A DNA stretch of 64,000 bases, from contig CM035807.1 in the NCBI GenBank assembly GCA_020466095.1, positions 39,396,348 to 39,460,347 on the forward strand. The letters run 5' to 3'. The DNA comes from Chlorops oryzae (lineage: Eukaryota; Arthropoda; Insecta; Diptera; Chloropidae). The first letter of the stretch is position 1; each line of letters begins with the position of its first letter. Below are positions 1-11,563 of this stretch, piece after piece. The notes under the pieces are model-generated. The model saw nothing but the letters and a program-made list of their open reading frames with translations, did no database searches and was not told where the DNA came from. Made by a program: the position numbers and the translations under genes.

Positions 1-301
1 ATCTTACACTTTTCTCTTCTTTATACATTTTTGTTGGCACTAAAAAGGAAAATTTATCCACTGGACTCAGTAGAGTGCCCTCTCCTTCAATATGAATCTC
101 TTTGCCATCACTGCAATTGGATTCGTCAGATGCTAGGTGCTGTTCCCTCACGGATTGTAAGACTTCTGCAGCAACCTTCGAGAATTCCACTAAAGAATCC
201 GATCCTTTCGCGTTGCACTCTAGCAAAAATAATAAATTTTGCCAAGTTTCCTCAGAAAAAGGACTTTTTTTAGCATTAGATTGGTTTGCACTCAAACGAG
301 A
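1..301 (-). CDS. Partial open frame at window edge, unknown
   Basis: On the minus strand one frame stays open for 100 codons, from just after a TAA at 302-304 to the left window edge. It has no ATG near its beginning; the only Met is close to the edge. The translation is hydrophilic and rich in Ser, Glu and Lys, and its composition is less AT-driven than the flanking DNA. It could be an internal exon whose acceptor I cannot place, the end of a transposon gene, or chance. I recognise no domain. Downstream on this strand lies outside the window. Confidence 0.3.
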
Positions 302-564
302 TTATCCCTCTGCTTCCGCAATCACACATTTTTTAAATAATAACTAACAAACTATGTTACATTTTATATATTCTACTATATTCTACATTCAGTAAAAGTA
401 TGGAAATAAATAACCCAAAATATTCTGTGTTTCTGAAATGCATTTATAAATGTAATTTTAAACTAGGCGCGAACCCCAGAATCGGATTGCAGATTCGAAC
501 AAATTGAGTCATTTTACTTAAAATGAGAAAAAATCCCAGAAAAGCACATAAAATAAATTTTTTC

Positions 565-962
565 TCAACTGTTAACGCACAATAGCAATAATTTTGATCT
601 TTTATAAGGGTTCCAACTTAGCCAAAGAGTTAAATTTTCAACAAGTTTTGGCAATTTTTTAAATACGGCGTAATGTCTGAAAGCGATGCGGACATTTCTC
701 TGACGGACATAACGCCCAAATAATTTTGGTCTTATGTCCCCGAAAATTGTGGCGTTATGTCTTTCTTGTTTTCGGACATAAGGCCAAACCCAATTTTTGC
801 CCTTAAGTCCACCATAGCTTCCGACTTTATGTGACGGCACCAGGGGGTTAGGCTTTAAATGGGCCCACACAAACATTCAAGACCCTAGCTGGGAGTTGAA
901 CACAGAGCGTCTCGCTTCGTATGTCGGCACCACAACCAACTACGGTACAGAGGCCACCTTTA
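565..962 (-). repeat. Possible tRNA-derived SINE
   Basis: Read on the minus strand from about 962, there is a tRNA-like head with an A-box-like region and a B-box-like GTTCAACTCCC near 895-905. A body with repeated TTATGTCC/GGACATAA motifs follows (about 660-790). No target duplication was found, so both ends are approximate. The open frame at 565-876 runs through this body and is not taken as a gene. Confidence 0.35.
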
Positions 963-1036
963 AATCAACGCAAAAGTAACAAAGCTTTTCATATTTAACT
1001 ACAGTGTCCGAAAACGGTTTTTTGAATACCTAACAG

Positions 1037-1304
1037 CATGGGCGTATTTACAGTAGGGCAGCGTTATGGCTAAGCCTTACGCCCTCTAAATATATTTTGC
1101 TCAGTATACCTATACCACAAAAGGGTTTTCCAAGAGTACCAAGAAATTAGACAAGGCCGCCAAAATCATATTTCAGAAGAAAAAAGGAGACTTGCGCTTG
1201 CATGAGATACCCAATGAATAACGCAAAAGTCTTAAAAATCTCACTAAACAAACTATGTATATGTATCTTTCACCTGCTTAACGGAAATTCTGGATACGCC
1301 CATG
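1037..1304. mobile_element. hAT-like MITE, 268 bp
   Basis: The terminal inverted repeats (TIRs) begin CATGGGCGTAT and end ATACGCCCATG. The flanks carry an 8-bp duplication with one mismatch, CCTAACAG on the left (1029-1036) and GCTAACAG on the right (1305-1312). Size, no coding capacity and 8-bp TSD fit a non-autonomous hAT element. Confidence 0.6.
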
Positions 1305-1344
1305 GCTAACAGTGAAATGTCGTCACATGTCTGTAAACAAACTA

Positions 1345-1400
1345 CCCAGCCGGAAATTTCACTACTTCTGCAGTACTTCCGAAGTGGTGAAAATTCATAC
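1345..1400 (+). repeat. Isolated element end, TACCCAGCCGG type
   Basis: About 50 bp beginning TACCCAGCCGG is repeated as a near-perfect inverse complement at 62110-62165. In both places it reads like the terminus of a TIR element. No matching opposite end lies close to this copy. Confidence 0.5.
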
Positions 1401-1917
1401 TGCACGGGATGGCTTATAATCCGCCATTTTGATTTTCTTTATATTCAAAAAAAAACTTTTTCGTAGAATAAATATTTGATCACGAATAAGCGAAAGAACA
1501 TTTGTTTCTGTTGGTTTCGTCTTAATCAAAAACCACGTTTTTTGTGAGCCACTGACGAGTACATCCCCGTGTGGAAAGAAAATTAAACGTATGTGGCCCG
1601 GTTGTCACATCGATCAAAAGTATTTGAAATTGTTCATAAACCAACGATCGGTTGACACGTGAGTGGCGCGGTGCACAGTGAGGAACTTGCGGGAAAAAGT
1701 CACTTTTTCGACTAATGCTATTCAAAAATCTAATGATGCAGTTTGATAGAGCATAGTTTGACTAAGAGAAATCTGAAACTGGTTTCCCTTAAATGTTAAA
1801 TTTTGCCTTCGAAAGAGTTATGCGAGCTCAGCTGAAAATTGTACGCCAAAGAGCAAAGAAAATTTGCATGTAACGTGTATACAGGCACGGCAGAACAGAT
1901 TTTTCCCGAGTGGGTAG

Positions 1918-2275
1918 TAGAGGTGGGAAAAAATCGATGTTAACATCGATACATCGATAGTATCGATGTTTTTAAGTTAAAATAAATAATAATGAAAAGA
2001 AAGTTAAAAATGCAAAATAGATTAAGTTTGATTTAATTCTAACAACCTTAGTTGATGGAAAAAAATTGTTAGTTATCAGAAACCATCAATAGTGCACGGT
2101 TGTGGGATACATCGACGATGTTTTTAAATGTTTTACCCTATTGATGGTGTTCTACGACAATCTATTGTTTTTCATCAACTACTAAGCTTGTTAGAATTTA
2201 ATTTAATGGAATTTATTTTTACCATTTATTTATTAATTTTACCATTATGTTAACATTGATTGTTTTCCACCTCTA
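1918..2275. mobile_element. hAT MITE nested in the hAT element
   Basis: The ends TAGAGGTGGGAAAA and its inverted partner TTTTCCACCTCTA are flanked by a perfect 8-bp duplication GTGGGTAG (1910-1917, 2276-2283). ATCGATGTTAACATCGAT-type motifs sit just inside. Similar ATCGATGTTTTTAAATTT sequence lies inside the hAT MITE at 28267-29016. It inserted 36 bp inside the left end of the host transposon. Confidence 0.8.
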
Positions 2276-2424
2276 GTGGGTAGTAGTTCGAAGGGTGGTG
2301 TATTGCTGCGTTGGAGTAGTATACAAAGCTCCCACGAAATCAACATTCCCATCATTTCGTTACAAAATCAAGTAAAATAAAATATACAAAAAATATTATT
2401 TCATATTATACATTTAATAACAAA

Positions 2425-3415
2425 AATTAACGCACTTCATGTAAAAAAAAATTAAAAACTTAAAGACAATTCCGCATTTTTTCGGCCTCTTGTTAAATTT
2501 TAAAAGCCAAATATATATCTCATTGAGCTTAAGAATATGTTATTTTTCCATATTTAGCTTTAAAATGAAGAGCATACTAATTATTTTAGAAATAAATATT
2601 TATAAGAAGCTTTTAAACATATTACGTGTTTTCCCTCTCATTTACAGGCTTGCACTGTATATGTAGTTTTTCGTTGGAGTCATAGATAATTTTAAGAAAA
2701 ATTAAGAGCGGACCTTTTTTAATATAGGTTTTAATGCATTTTTTTTTCATAAATTTTGTACATACTTAAACGGTATTTTATTTTAATAAAAATAAGGAAC
2801 ATAAATGTGTCGTTGACTAAAAAGAAAAAGAAACATAAACAAAACATTCTGTTTTTAAAAAGTGTTATTACTTAGAACTAATGTACATCAACAGCAAATG
2901 TCTCGATCGCTTATATGTGTACATTTTGCAGTATTTTCGTTTCATAACTTGAATCAGGGATGCAGCCAGAGAATTAATGCTCTGGTAGTTCTGATATTCG
3001 CAAGAGTGGTAGATTAATCAATTTTGAGACAGTATCCAAAAAATACTTGGGGGGGGTTTTTTGAAAATTTTTCGAGTTATGGACCAAAAACCAATATTTT
3101 TATTTTAAGAGCGTCCAATTCTGTGATTTAGAGTGGCCAATTTTACATTAAGAGTGGCTAGAGCGGCCAGAGCGGCCGCCTTAAAATAATCCATGGTTGG
3201 AGTCATAAAATAACATGCAATATGTTTATATGCTTTTTATAAATAGTTATTTCTAAAATAATTCCTGAGTATACTCTTCATTTTAAAGCTAAATATGGAA
3301 AAATAACATAATCTTAAGCTCGATGAGGTATATATTCGGCTTTTAAAAATTAAATACATTACTCCTTTCAATTTTAATTTTTTAATGCAAAAGTTGCACT
3401 CCGTTTAACATTTTT
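2425..3415. repeat. Long imperfect inverted repeat
   Basis: Arms of about 220 bp (roughly 2425-2660 and 3200-3415) are diverged inverse complements, sharing for example TTTAGCTTTAAAATGAAGAG and its complement near 3280. They surround a 0.5-kb spacer. This looks like a foldback insertion; its inner edge abuts the end of the hAT coding relic. No TSD was identified. Confidence 0.55.
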
Positions 3416-3424
3416 TAAAATAAA

Positions 3425-3905
3425 CTCATCTAGGAGTTCTTCCAGATCAAGCATATCGGTTAAACTTTTATAAACATGTAAAACGCAACATTATTGAGCC
3501 GATCTTGCAACATTTTTGATCTTAAATATGTTTTAAGTCGACGGAGAACGGAAAAGCTCCGTTCATTCGAACAAGATGATCCTGGAATTGTAATGAGTAA
3601 ACGAACAAACCGAACAAACTCTGGAAGAACACCTATAGCCCAATTGTATTTTTTTAAAAAATTTACAACTTCTCTTAAGTTGTTCGCTTCTTCTTTTTGT
3701 CTTTTTAAAAGTTGTAAAAACATTACTTGGTCATTTAGCAACCTTTCGCTATCGAAATCACCTTTATAAAAATTAGCAATACTGTCGACATTTTCGGTTT
3801 GACCTGTTGCGAATTTTTCTAACGATTTCAAAAATTTAGCAGAATCATTATCGAAGCGACTTTTCAAGGAAACAACTAACTGATCGAAGACTTCGAAATA
3901 TGATT
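3425..3905 (-). pseudogene. hAT transposase, C-terminal dimerisation domain
   Basis: The 135-codon frame (3460-3867) ends in the hAT C-terminal dimerisation signature: IPGSSCSNERSFSVLRRLKT followed by YLRSKM, the S/A-ERSFS-L-RIKTYLRSTM pattern of hAT transposases and their derivatives. This C-terminal domain mediates multimerisation and completes the RNase-H-like fold. The frame extends upstream to about 3905, where the palindromic repeat begins. A 1-nt slip near 3464 separates it from an in-register acidic tail (LTDMLDLEELLDEF) reaching about 3425. BED finger, first catalytic Asp and insertion domain are absent. It is the coding remnant of the hAT element bounded at 1882-5061. Confidence 0.78.
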
Positions 3906-3924
3906 TTCTATAGAAATCTTACAT

Positions 3925-4690
3925 CTATATGTACACACATACAACATTCCAAGTCCGAAGTTTTGTGGTTCAGAAGTTATAAGTATTTTTCCATTTGTGG
4001 AGGTAGGAGTGGGCGGATCACGCCCATATTTTGCAGTAATATCCCAATGAGTGAAAGGTATGTACGTTCCAAGTCCGAAGTGAATATGTTCAGTAGTTCA
4101 GGAGTTATTAGCATATTTTATTTGTGGGGGAAGCAGTTGGGGGCCGCCCTATTTTTCAATAACATCCCAATGGGTCCAAGGTATATATGATCCAGTTTGA
4201 AGTGAATGTGTTCAGTGGTTCAGAAGTTACGAGATTTTTATATATGTATGTAAACAAATGCTACCGCAAAGCATTTAGAAAGAAAAGCTGATGCAATATT
4301 GTACATGCGTACATCCATAGAATACATTCCGCATTCTTGGAAAGGCGCGCCGTCGCATATAGAAAAATGCTCATAACTTCTGAACCACTTAACATATTCA
4401 CTTCAAACTTGGAACATATATACCTTGGACCCATTGGGATGTTATTGAAAAATATGGGCGTGATCCGCCCACTGCTTCCCCACAAATGAAATATGCTAAT
4501 AACTCCTGAACTACTGAACATATTCACTTCGGACTTGGAACGTACATACCTTTCACTCATTGGGATATTACTGCAAAATATGGGCGTGATCCGCCCACTC
4601 CTACCTCCAAAAATGAAAAAAATACTTATAACTTTTGAACCGCCAAACGTATTAACTTCCGACTTGGAATGTACAACAATCATACATACA
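3925..4690. repeat. Palindrome built of about 121-bp tandem units
   Basis: The left arm (about 3945-4258) holds two and a half tandem units. Each carries TTCCAAGTCCGAAGT, GTTCAG-AGTT and an ATCCCAATG motif. The right arm (about 4351-4690) is the inverse complement of the same series, around a 90-bp centre. The long minus-strand frame at 4261-4683 is a by-product of this repeat. Confidence 0.75.
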
Positions 4691-5061
4691 TGCAGTAAAT
4701 GCCTCCGAAATAATTGAATAACATTTTATTTAAAAAGACAATTATTAGGGTAAAATTTTTAGTATTAAATTTTCGCGGCCAAGTATTTTCCAAATACTTC
4801 CGTTTGGTAGTTTTGGCTTATGTCGTTTAATGCTTTTCATTCTTTATTAACGCAAAGATACAGGCTCTACGGAAACATTGCATATTAACTCAAAATTAAA
4901 AAATTGGAAAAAAATTTTTTGTCAAAACTGGCATTCCAAAAATTTCGTGAAATTTTACTGAGTAAAATAGCCACTTGGAAAATTTCGAGTGGGTAAAATA
5001 CCCACTCGGAAAATCTCGAGTGGGTACAACTACCCCATGTAAACGCCGTTCTGCCGTGCCT

Positions 5062-7092
5062 GCGTGTATATGGAAGAAATTTTGCTTATGCAGTTTGATT
5101 GATATTATTATTTAAATATAGCATTTAGTAAAAAAAAAAAAAAGTTGGCAGTTATGGAACTGCCGTTGGAAGTGAAAAAACATAGAATGTGTATTGAAGT
5201 TTGAAATGCATAATTATTGATTTAAAATTATTAAAATCAATCTGGATTTTTACATTTAATGAGACTCAGAGAAACAATTATAGGCATGTAAAGTATTTTA
5301 TTATTTTATTATTGAAATATATTGCTGGCTGCACAAAGTTTTAACAATTAATTACACTGCTCAACACTAAATTTTCCTTTGACTTGAAACCAACTTTTTT
5401 TTTGTCGTATTTGTTTCGCTGAAGCAAGCTTTAAGTTTGAAAGTTAGCTCGCGTTTTTTAAATATTCGCTAAGAAAGGTTTTGCGTTCGACCGTTTCAAA
5501 AAATTTAATTCATATAAAAGAAGAGTAAATATACAGCATATCCCTCATACATATGGATGAAATCGGTTCAACAGCTTAGGAGCTATAGGGCGATAAAGGC
5601 AAAAATTTTAAGATATTTTTAACAACTTTGTACAAAAACTTGATTTCAAGCCCATATAATTTCCGAAGAAGATTCGGTATTCAGGTTTAGGCTATCTTAA
5701 GTAAATGAGTGGATTTCTAAGAGCATTTCAAGACCCAGAAAAAGAAAATCCGATGAGTTGTTCATATTTGAATTGGGTTTTTAGAAAAAATGAGACGAGT
5801 TTTTTTCGCCAGAAAATATTTTATATATTTTAGTTTCATTTGATTTTTCATCGTCGTCTCTATCATTATCCGAGGACACCGGAGATACAATATGTACAAT
5901 ACAATATGTTGCATGCCCAGTGACAATACTAAGAATCACAACGTCGAGCTTTCGTTTTCTATTAGTACCCAGCGGCCAAAGTGCTGCTTACAGAAGCGAT
6001 GAACCGTCCCAGCGGCCAACAATGCCTACCGCCTACAACCGCCTACTACATGTTCAATTTCGGTGCTATGATTCGATGTGTACATAAGGGAACGTGTCCA
6101 AACTACTTTTTGTTTTACAATATACATACATATATACATGTAATATAAGCAGTGATGACCACCACTACAGACAAACGTCCGAAAAATGTTAGTGTATAGT
6201 ACAACAAAAACATAAAAATACAAAAACTAGCTTCTCTTCTGAACAAAAGCGGCACAGAGCCTACTCGTTCGGTATCATTTTTAAAACTCTCTCTTCATAT
6301 ACGTACACGAACTTCTATTTTTTGCTTCTCTTTTGCCTTTTTGAATGCCTTTTGGGCATGCCTGAATATAAGTGTTGGACCCTTTTAATTCCCATTGGCT
6401 CTTTTTGAATCGCTGTGGCACTTTTATATCTTTTTAAATGGCAACCGTTTGCATACTCTCTTTGCGCTGTAGTGAGAAAGAAGATCGAATGAACTGAGAG
6501 AACCGAAGTCAAAGTGAGAAACCAAGAGCGAGTTGAATCAAATCCCAGTCGGAATATGCAATGTTTAGCTATTACTATTTTTGCAATAGTTTCTATGCGG
6601 AATTTGTCGTTCAAAATTATAATTGCGATGTCATAAAAATGAATGATAGCTATCGTAGAATTTGTTTTTAACCACTCACGAATTTTTAAGACGTAATATT
6701 TTTCCTTTGTCATCAATGAATTTCCAAAAGAAGATATTCATGGAATATCAAATTGACGACTGGGGTGTTACGTCGACGAATCACATAAAACTTTTTAGGA
6801 ATGCTTCTCACTGAAAGCTACGCACACTAATATAGCCGAGATATACGTACACGACGACCGTGACGGTTACAACATATACAAATGCATTTTGAACTTAAAG
6901 ATTTGCTCCCTGCTCAACGCGCCTATAGAAGTTTTCACTTCAAAAATATAGACTAATATGGTTTCTAGACTGTCAACTTAAAATCTGCATGAGATGCATG
7001 ATTCATGCCTCCTAAAGTGCTTGGCATGCATGCCGATTCTCAATGCCTGCTCATTTATTTTTATAAAGGCTTCTCATAGGAAATCATGCATA
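5062..7092. other. No supported gene; AT-rich
   Basis: I find no gene. CCCAGCGGCCAA occurs twice (5968 and 6009). A GCATG-rich stretch (about 6985-7090) resembles sequence at 7670-7735 beyond the MITE, as if the MITE had split a longer unit. All frames are short and without recognisable domains. Confidence 0.4.
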
Positions 7093-7626
7093 TGGGTCAT
7101 TCTTTTACAAATCGTACGGATTTGACGGATAAAAAGACGAGGGTACTTGAAATTTCTCGAAACTTTTTTTGTGTATTATATATGCAAAACAAGGCGCCAC
7201 TTTTTTGAAACATGACTTTGATAGAGAATTGAACAAGGAATCCGATGACGTATGTTTCAATTTTCTATCGTCTGGGCTAGTGTAGAAAAATCGACTTTAA
7301 ACATTTAAATTGTCGAAATTTCTTACTATTTAACGGTATAAAATTTTTTTGAAAATTTTCCTAAAAAATGGACTCAATTTCATGCAGGATAAAAAAAGAT
7401 TTTTGGATTTTTGACAAACTGAAGTGAAGATATCAGCCTCCAAAGACAAGCAAAATCGCTAACTATGTGATTATTAATTCAACGATAATTTCTTTAAAAA
7501 AAACAAAAACAAAAAAAAATTACATACATGTCGACTTATTTTACATATATAATACACAAAAAAAGTTTCGAGAAATTTCAAGTACCCTCGTCTTTTTAGG
7601 TGTACGATTTGTAAAAGAATGACCCA
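7093..7626. mobile_element. MITE with long TIRs, probable TA target
   Basis: Inverted repeats of about 80 bp start TGGGTCATTCTTTTACAAAT at the left and end with the complement at the right. Both sides carry GACGAGGGTACTTGAAATTT at the same distance from the end. TA dinucleotides flank both ends. No coding capacity. Confidence 0.65.
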
Positions 7627-7749
7627 TATAGAACAAATTTTCAACGATAAATGATGAAAAAATGCTCAAAAATGCTCAAAATGCTCATGTATGCATGAAT
7701 CATGAATATTTCGGGTATGCATGCTCATTTTTTCAACTGGGAACTTAAT

Positions 7750-9272
7750 TTATTTTTCTGCAAATTTTTCAAAGATATTAGGTTTAGTAAAAAGAAATCC
7801 ATTATTTTTCCAATAGATGGCGTTATTTATCTGCATCTCGCGTTGTATAAGTCCGATCGTGTTCCGCTAGGGGGCATTAGAAAGATGACAGTTCCTACTA
7901 AAAAAGCTTTTTGACTTTTTTGATTGATTGATTCAGTTTTGTTTGAGAGCTTGTCAAAGGTGGACATCAGCAAAGAGAAAATTCGCTACATTTTACAGTT
8001 TTTCTTCGATAAGGGAGAAAACGCAAGCCAGGCGGCTGAAAATGTGAATAGCGTTTATGGACCAATAGGAGAGGAATTGTGTTCCATCAGGACAACGCCA
8101 GGCCACACACATCGATAGTGACTCGCCAGAAGCTCCGGGAGTTTGGTTGGGAGGTTCTTCTGCATCCACCTTATAGTCCGGACCTGGCACCAAGTGATTA
8201 CCATCTGTTACCTGTCCATGGCGAACAATTTTGCTGGTGAAACATTCGCTTCAAGAGAGGCTTCTGAAATTCGACTGTCTCAATTTTTTGCTAATAGGAA
8301 CGAGGGCTTCTATGAGAGAGGCATAATGAAATTACCTTTAAAATGGCAACAAGTTATCGAACAAAACGGCGCATATTTGACCTAAATCGGGTCATTCTAA
8401 CTATCTTAAATAAAGCCCTCAATTTAATGCAAAAATAATGGATTTCTTTTTACTACACCTAATATCAATTAATTTTTTATCGTTTTCTTCTTGCTTTTGC
8501 AAAAAATTTTTGAAATCGCTACTTATATTTTGCAACAATTCTAGCTGTTTTTCGCTTTGCGTTTTAAAGAAAGAAAAAATTTCCTTTTCTTGTTTTCCCC
8601 CTCTTTTTAGCTTCCGACGATCCTGAGGATGTGGACGGGGTTTCGTCCAACATGGACATAGGTGATGGTGGTTCTGACATGATCGGCGACTGGGGCGATG
8701 GTAACGAGTTATCCGAATAATATGTCTGAAATTCAAAAAAAAAAAAAATATATGATTAATTTTACACAAAAAGTTTTGCCTTGTTTTGTTTTTGTCTTAC
8801 AAAATTTGCAAAATTTGGCTGTTGTTGGAGGCGTGACTGCCAATAATTTCGTGTACCTTAGCATACAGAGCCCACTGCGATGGGCTACCTCCCGAGGGTC
8901 CCATAGCTTTCTTTTCCATTCTATAGAAAAAGATCAAAAGGAATAATTACACTACTTATTAACGATAACTCTATTCTCACCTATATTTTTGCCGCAAATT
9001 TCAAATTTTCGTAAAAATTTCATGTGCAGCAAATGCATTATCCATTAAAGAAGCCATTTCGGAATAAACGTGAGAGTTTCGCTTATTTTTTCTAAACTCG
9101 GCCTCATGATCTCTCCAAATTTTTACGAGGGCTTCGTCGTCGGCCATAGTCCACCTTTTGCGTTTTAACGCCCTCTGCTTTTGGGTTTGGTGCTACCAAA
9201 TTGAGAAAGTTTGAAAAAATTAAAATTACTCAAAAATCTCAAATAAATTTATCTACTTACATTTTCTTCCAT
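7750..9272 (-). pseudogene. Three-exon Myb/SANT-like DNA-binding gene, dead
   Basis: Minus strand. Exon 1 is 9261-9272 (ATG plus three codons) with donor GTAAGT. Exon 2 is 8981-9192, starting after TTTGGTAG and ending at donor GTGAGA. It encodes a Trp-containing Myb/SANT-like helix domain: KRWTMADDEALVKIW, then FRKNKRNSHVYSEMASLM, then NLRQKYR, with one TGA before the last motif. Exon 3 starts at 8725 after a T-tract and TTTCAG. It encodes a Ser/Pro linker and a Glu/Lys-rich coiled coil (QSEKQLELLQNISSDFKNF), with one frameshift near 8610. A mariner derivative (7778-8462) interrupts the last codons; the frame resumes beyond it and stops at 7750-7752. Such proteins occur as host genes and as the DNA-binding partner of PIF/Harbinger transposases. 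Which applies here is unknown. Confidence 0.65.
7778..8462 (+). mobile_element. mariner internal-deletion derivative, 685 bp
   Basis: The ends TTAGGTTTAGTAAAAAG and CTTTTTACTACACCTAA are the termini of the 1290-bp mariner at 30167-31456, and TA is duplicated on both sides. The transposase N-terminus (MDISKEKIRYILQFFFDKGE) is fused at about 8070 to the region around the second catalytic Asp (VFHQDN equivalent). About 600 bp, including the first catalytic Asp, is missing. It could be moved only in trans. Confidence 0.92.
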
Positions 9273-9461
9273 TTCACTTTCGAATATTTTGCAAAACAAA
9301 CAGTAAACAGCTGATTACATTGTTGTGAAAAAAAAGGTACTAAAACGTAAGGGTTGCAAATGACTAAAATCATGAGTTTACTTCTGAGTTTAAAAAGCCT
9401 TAACTCAGTTTAAACTCACTGTTAAATGCTACTAAAATCAGTTAAACTCAATAGTCTGGAA

Positions 9462-10468
9462 CAGTGGCGTAGGTAAGGGGGGAATAAAGGGGATATACCG
9501 CCCCCCCTTTGCCTCATAAAATGTGAAGGAATGCATGTGTTTTAAATTCGGTATATATGCACGAAGTAAAACCCACGATTGTTGAGTGTGAGTTGTTTAG
9601 AATCATACATGTTTGCGTCCCCATGTGCCCATGTGTACCCTGCATAAGGGTGCCCTTTTAGATCTATGCTTGCGAATAATCGATGACGAATTCGAGCATT
9701 CCATTTAAGCGAACACAGCGCTGCCATGAGTTTTTTTTTTAAATCGGAAAATATCAAAAACCAAAAAGCTAAAATAGCAAAAAAAAACTTATGACCAACC
9801 TCTTATCAAATATTTGTACATTTATGTATTTTAAAATCATAAAAAAGTTTTTCTTACTAAATTACCCCTTAGTACGCTTCTCAAGAAACTACATAGGAAA
9901 CGTGCAATATAATGAACTGATTCAAAAATGATTAAAAACTAATTTATCCACATTGGCAATGGAAATCCTGCCGTAGGTTTATGTTAACCTGAGTGGAATA
10001 CATTCATTTTCAATGCTTCAGTTCGTTTTCAATTAAACCTGCTGCCAGACGATAAACAAACCTCAACAGCAGTCTAGGTCTAGTTTTGGATGAATTTATT
10101 TATCTTTGGTTTCAAATCAGTATAAATGCTGCAAAAAATCTAAAACCATTTCTATAAAAATAACCAATTTCAGCTAAATACAACGAATGTGGCAACGTTA
10201 AATGAACATCGATAGCTTTTGATCATCCCTAGTGCATTTACATTGCCACATACCTAAGACTAATTTAAGAAGCGGTCTGTTCATTAAAGTTCAATTTACG
10301 ATTTAAAATGTGGTTCAAGCGGTATGAAATGCCAACATCATTGTGTGGTACAATGAAATTTGAAATAATGTATCTTATGTTAGTTTGAGTTTTTATTGAG
10401 TTTTTCAAAACTTATTACTATTTGAAACCCCCCGGCCCCCCCTTTTCAAAATCCTACCTACGCCACTG
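9462..10468. mobile_element. hAT non-autonomous element, 1007 bp
   Basis: The ends CAGTGGCGTAGGTA and CTACCTACGCCACTG are flanked by a perfect 8-bp TSD GTCTGGAA (9454-9461, 10469-10476). G-tract and C-tract runs follow the TIRs. No transposase is recognisable. It split an AT-rich segment with repeated TTTAAACTCA motifs (9355-9453). Confidence 0.85.
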
Positions 10469-11100
10469 GTCTGGAAACCATATAACTGATTGACGTAAAT
10501 GGTTGAATAGATATGATCGATACAAAAGTGCACTAAAAAATGAAGTTTTAGCAATTTTCGTTGGAGAAAAAAAAAGGTAGCTACGTCTACCTAAATCGGC
10601 TCACTGCAATAAAGTGAAAGGTAAGAATAAAAATGCCTAAATTTTAGCAATATTTTGAAAAACTTACAAATAAGCTCACGGAGTCATGCAAATTGCAACG
10701 CATTTTAACGAAAAAAAATCTATAGTTATGGGTCTATGGGAGGTAACCCTAGGGTCTAACCGATTTAAATAATTTTTGGCACACATCCATATTTTTGCAT
10801 AGCCAAAATTCTGACTGAGTTTTGTTAAAATCGGTTGACTTTTACAGGTAGCTACCATACAAAGCTATAACTATGGGTCTATGGGAGGTACCTCTGCCGG
10901 TTGACAAATTTTGGCAATTTTTTGTTTTTTTCTTAGCTACATTCATAAAACCAAGTGTGCCGATTTTTACTTTCATTGGACTACTCCTTCTACTTTTTTG
11001 TAAGAAATGTATGAGGCTTCCCCACTGTGCGGTGTGTGGATTTTCCTGCACCCAAACTGGTTTTTATTTTTTTGCTTCTTTTTTGTTTTTCTTTTTTACG
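10469..11100. repeat. No gene; short internal duplication
   Basis: GGGTCTATGGGAGGTA occurs at about 10730 and 10875 in similar flanks, indicating a roughly 140-bp partial duplication. I recognise no domain in the frames here. Confidence 0.35.
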
Positions 11101-11463
11101 CACAAGTGACTATCGCATCATCCCCTATTTTTGAAAGCATGTTAACCGCGCGCCGACGACAGAGAAATTATGGTTTACAGATCGGTGTGACGTGTGTGGA
11201 CAACGTACTTTATACCAATCGTTTCTGACGGAATAACGTGAGTGGCCAATATTAAGCACGGCGGTGTTTCAGTGATGTTTTGGGGTTGCTTGAATGCAGC
11301 TGGGTTCGGAAAACTGAATTTCATCGATGGAAAAATAAATTCTAAGAAGTTTGGTAGCATTTTAGAAGAGCATTTGTATGAGAGCACAAAAACAATTGGA
11401 TTACGGGATAGCTTTATATTTCCACAGGGAAAACGATCCGAAACGTATTGATTTGGATTCTCG
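11101..11463 (+). pseudogene. Tc1-like transposase fragment
   Basis: The frame from 11242 gives IKHGGVSVMFWGC, then AAGFGKLNFIDG and GLRDSFIF. This matches the Tc1-family segment KHGGGSVMVWGC...IDG...(L/F)QQDNDPKH, which precedes the second catalytic Asp. At about 11420 the frame slips into a second frame reading ENDPKR, the degenerate remainder of the QDNDPKHT motif. The first catalytic region upstream (11101-11241) is decayed. The scaffold gap cuts off the rest. Confidence 0.7.
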
Positions 11464-11563
11464 NNNNNNNNNNNNNNNNNNNNNNNNNNNNNNNNNNNNN
11501 NNNNNNNNNNNNNNNNNNNNNNNNNNNNNNNNNNNNNNNNNNNNNNNNNNNNNNNNNNNNNNN
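11464..11563. other. Assembly gap, 100 N
   Basis: Exactly 100 N, the usual placeholder for a gap of unknown size. Translations across it are meaningless, and continuity between the Tc1 fragment and 11564 onward is unproven. Confidence 0.98.

Larger units (their letters stand above)
1882..5061 (-). mobile_element. hAT transposon, 3.18 kb, degenerate, composite
   Basis: The ends CAGGCACGGCAGAAC and GTTCTGCCGTGCCTG are inverted repeats, flanked by a perfect 8-bp duplication CGTGTATA at 1874-1881 and 5062-5069. A CCCACTCG motif recurs subterminally on both sides. The interior holds the C-terminal part of a hAT transposase on the minus strand (3425-3905). Transposase, TSD length and termini agree, so superfamily and limits are well supported. 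The rest is filled by a nested hAT MITE, a long inverted repeat and a palindromic tandem repeat, so the N-terminal coding part is gone and the element is not autonomous. Confidence 0.8.

Noticed and set aside
565..876. 103-codon minus-strand frame
   Set aside because: It runs through a repeated TTATGTCC/GGACATAA stretch next to a tRNA-like head; composition follows the repeat and no domain is visible.
4261..4683. 140-codon minus-strand frame
   Set aside because: It contains the same repeated peptide as the opposite strand arm and is a product of the palindromic tandem repeat.
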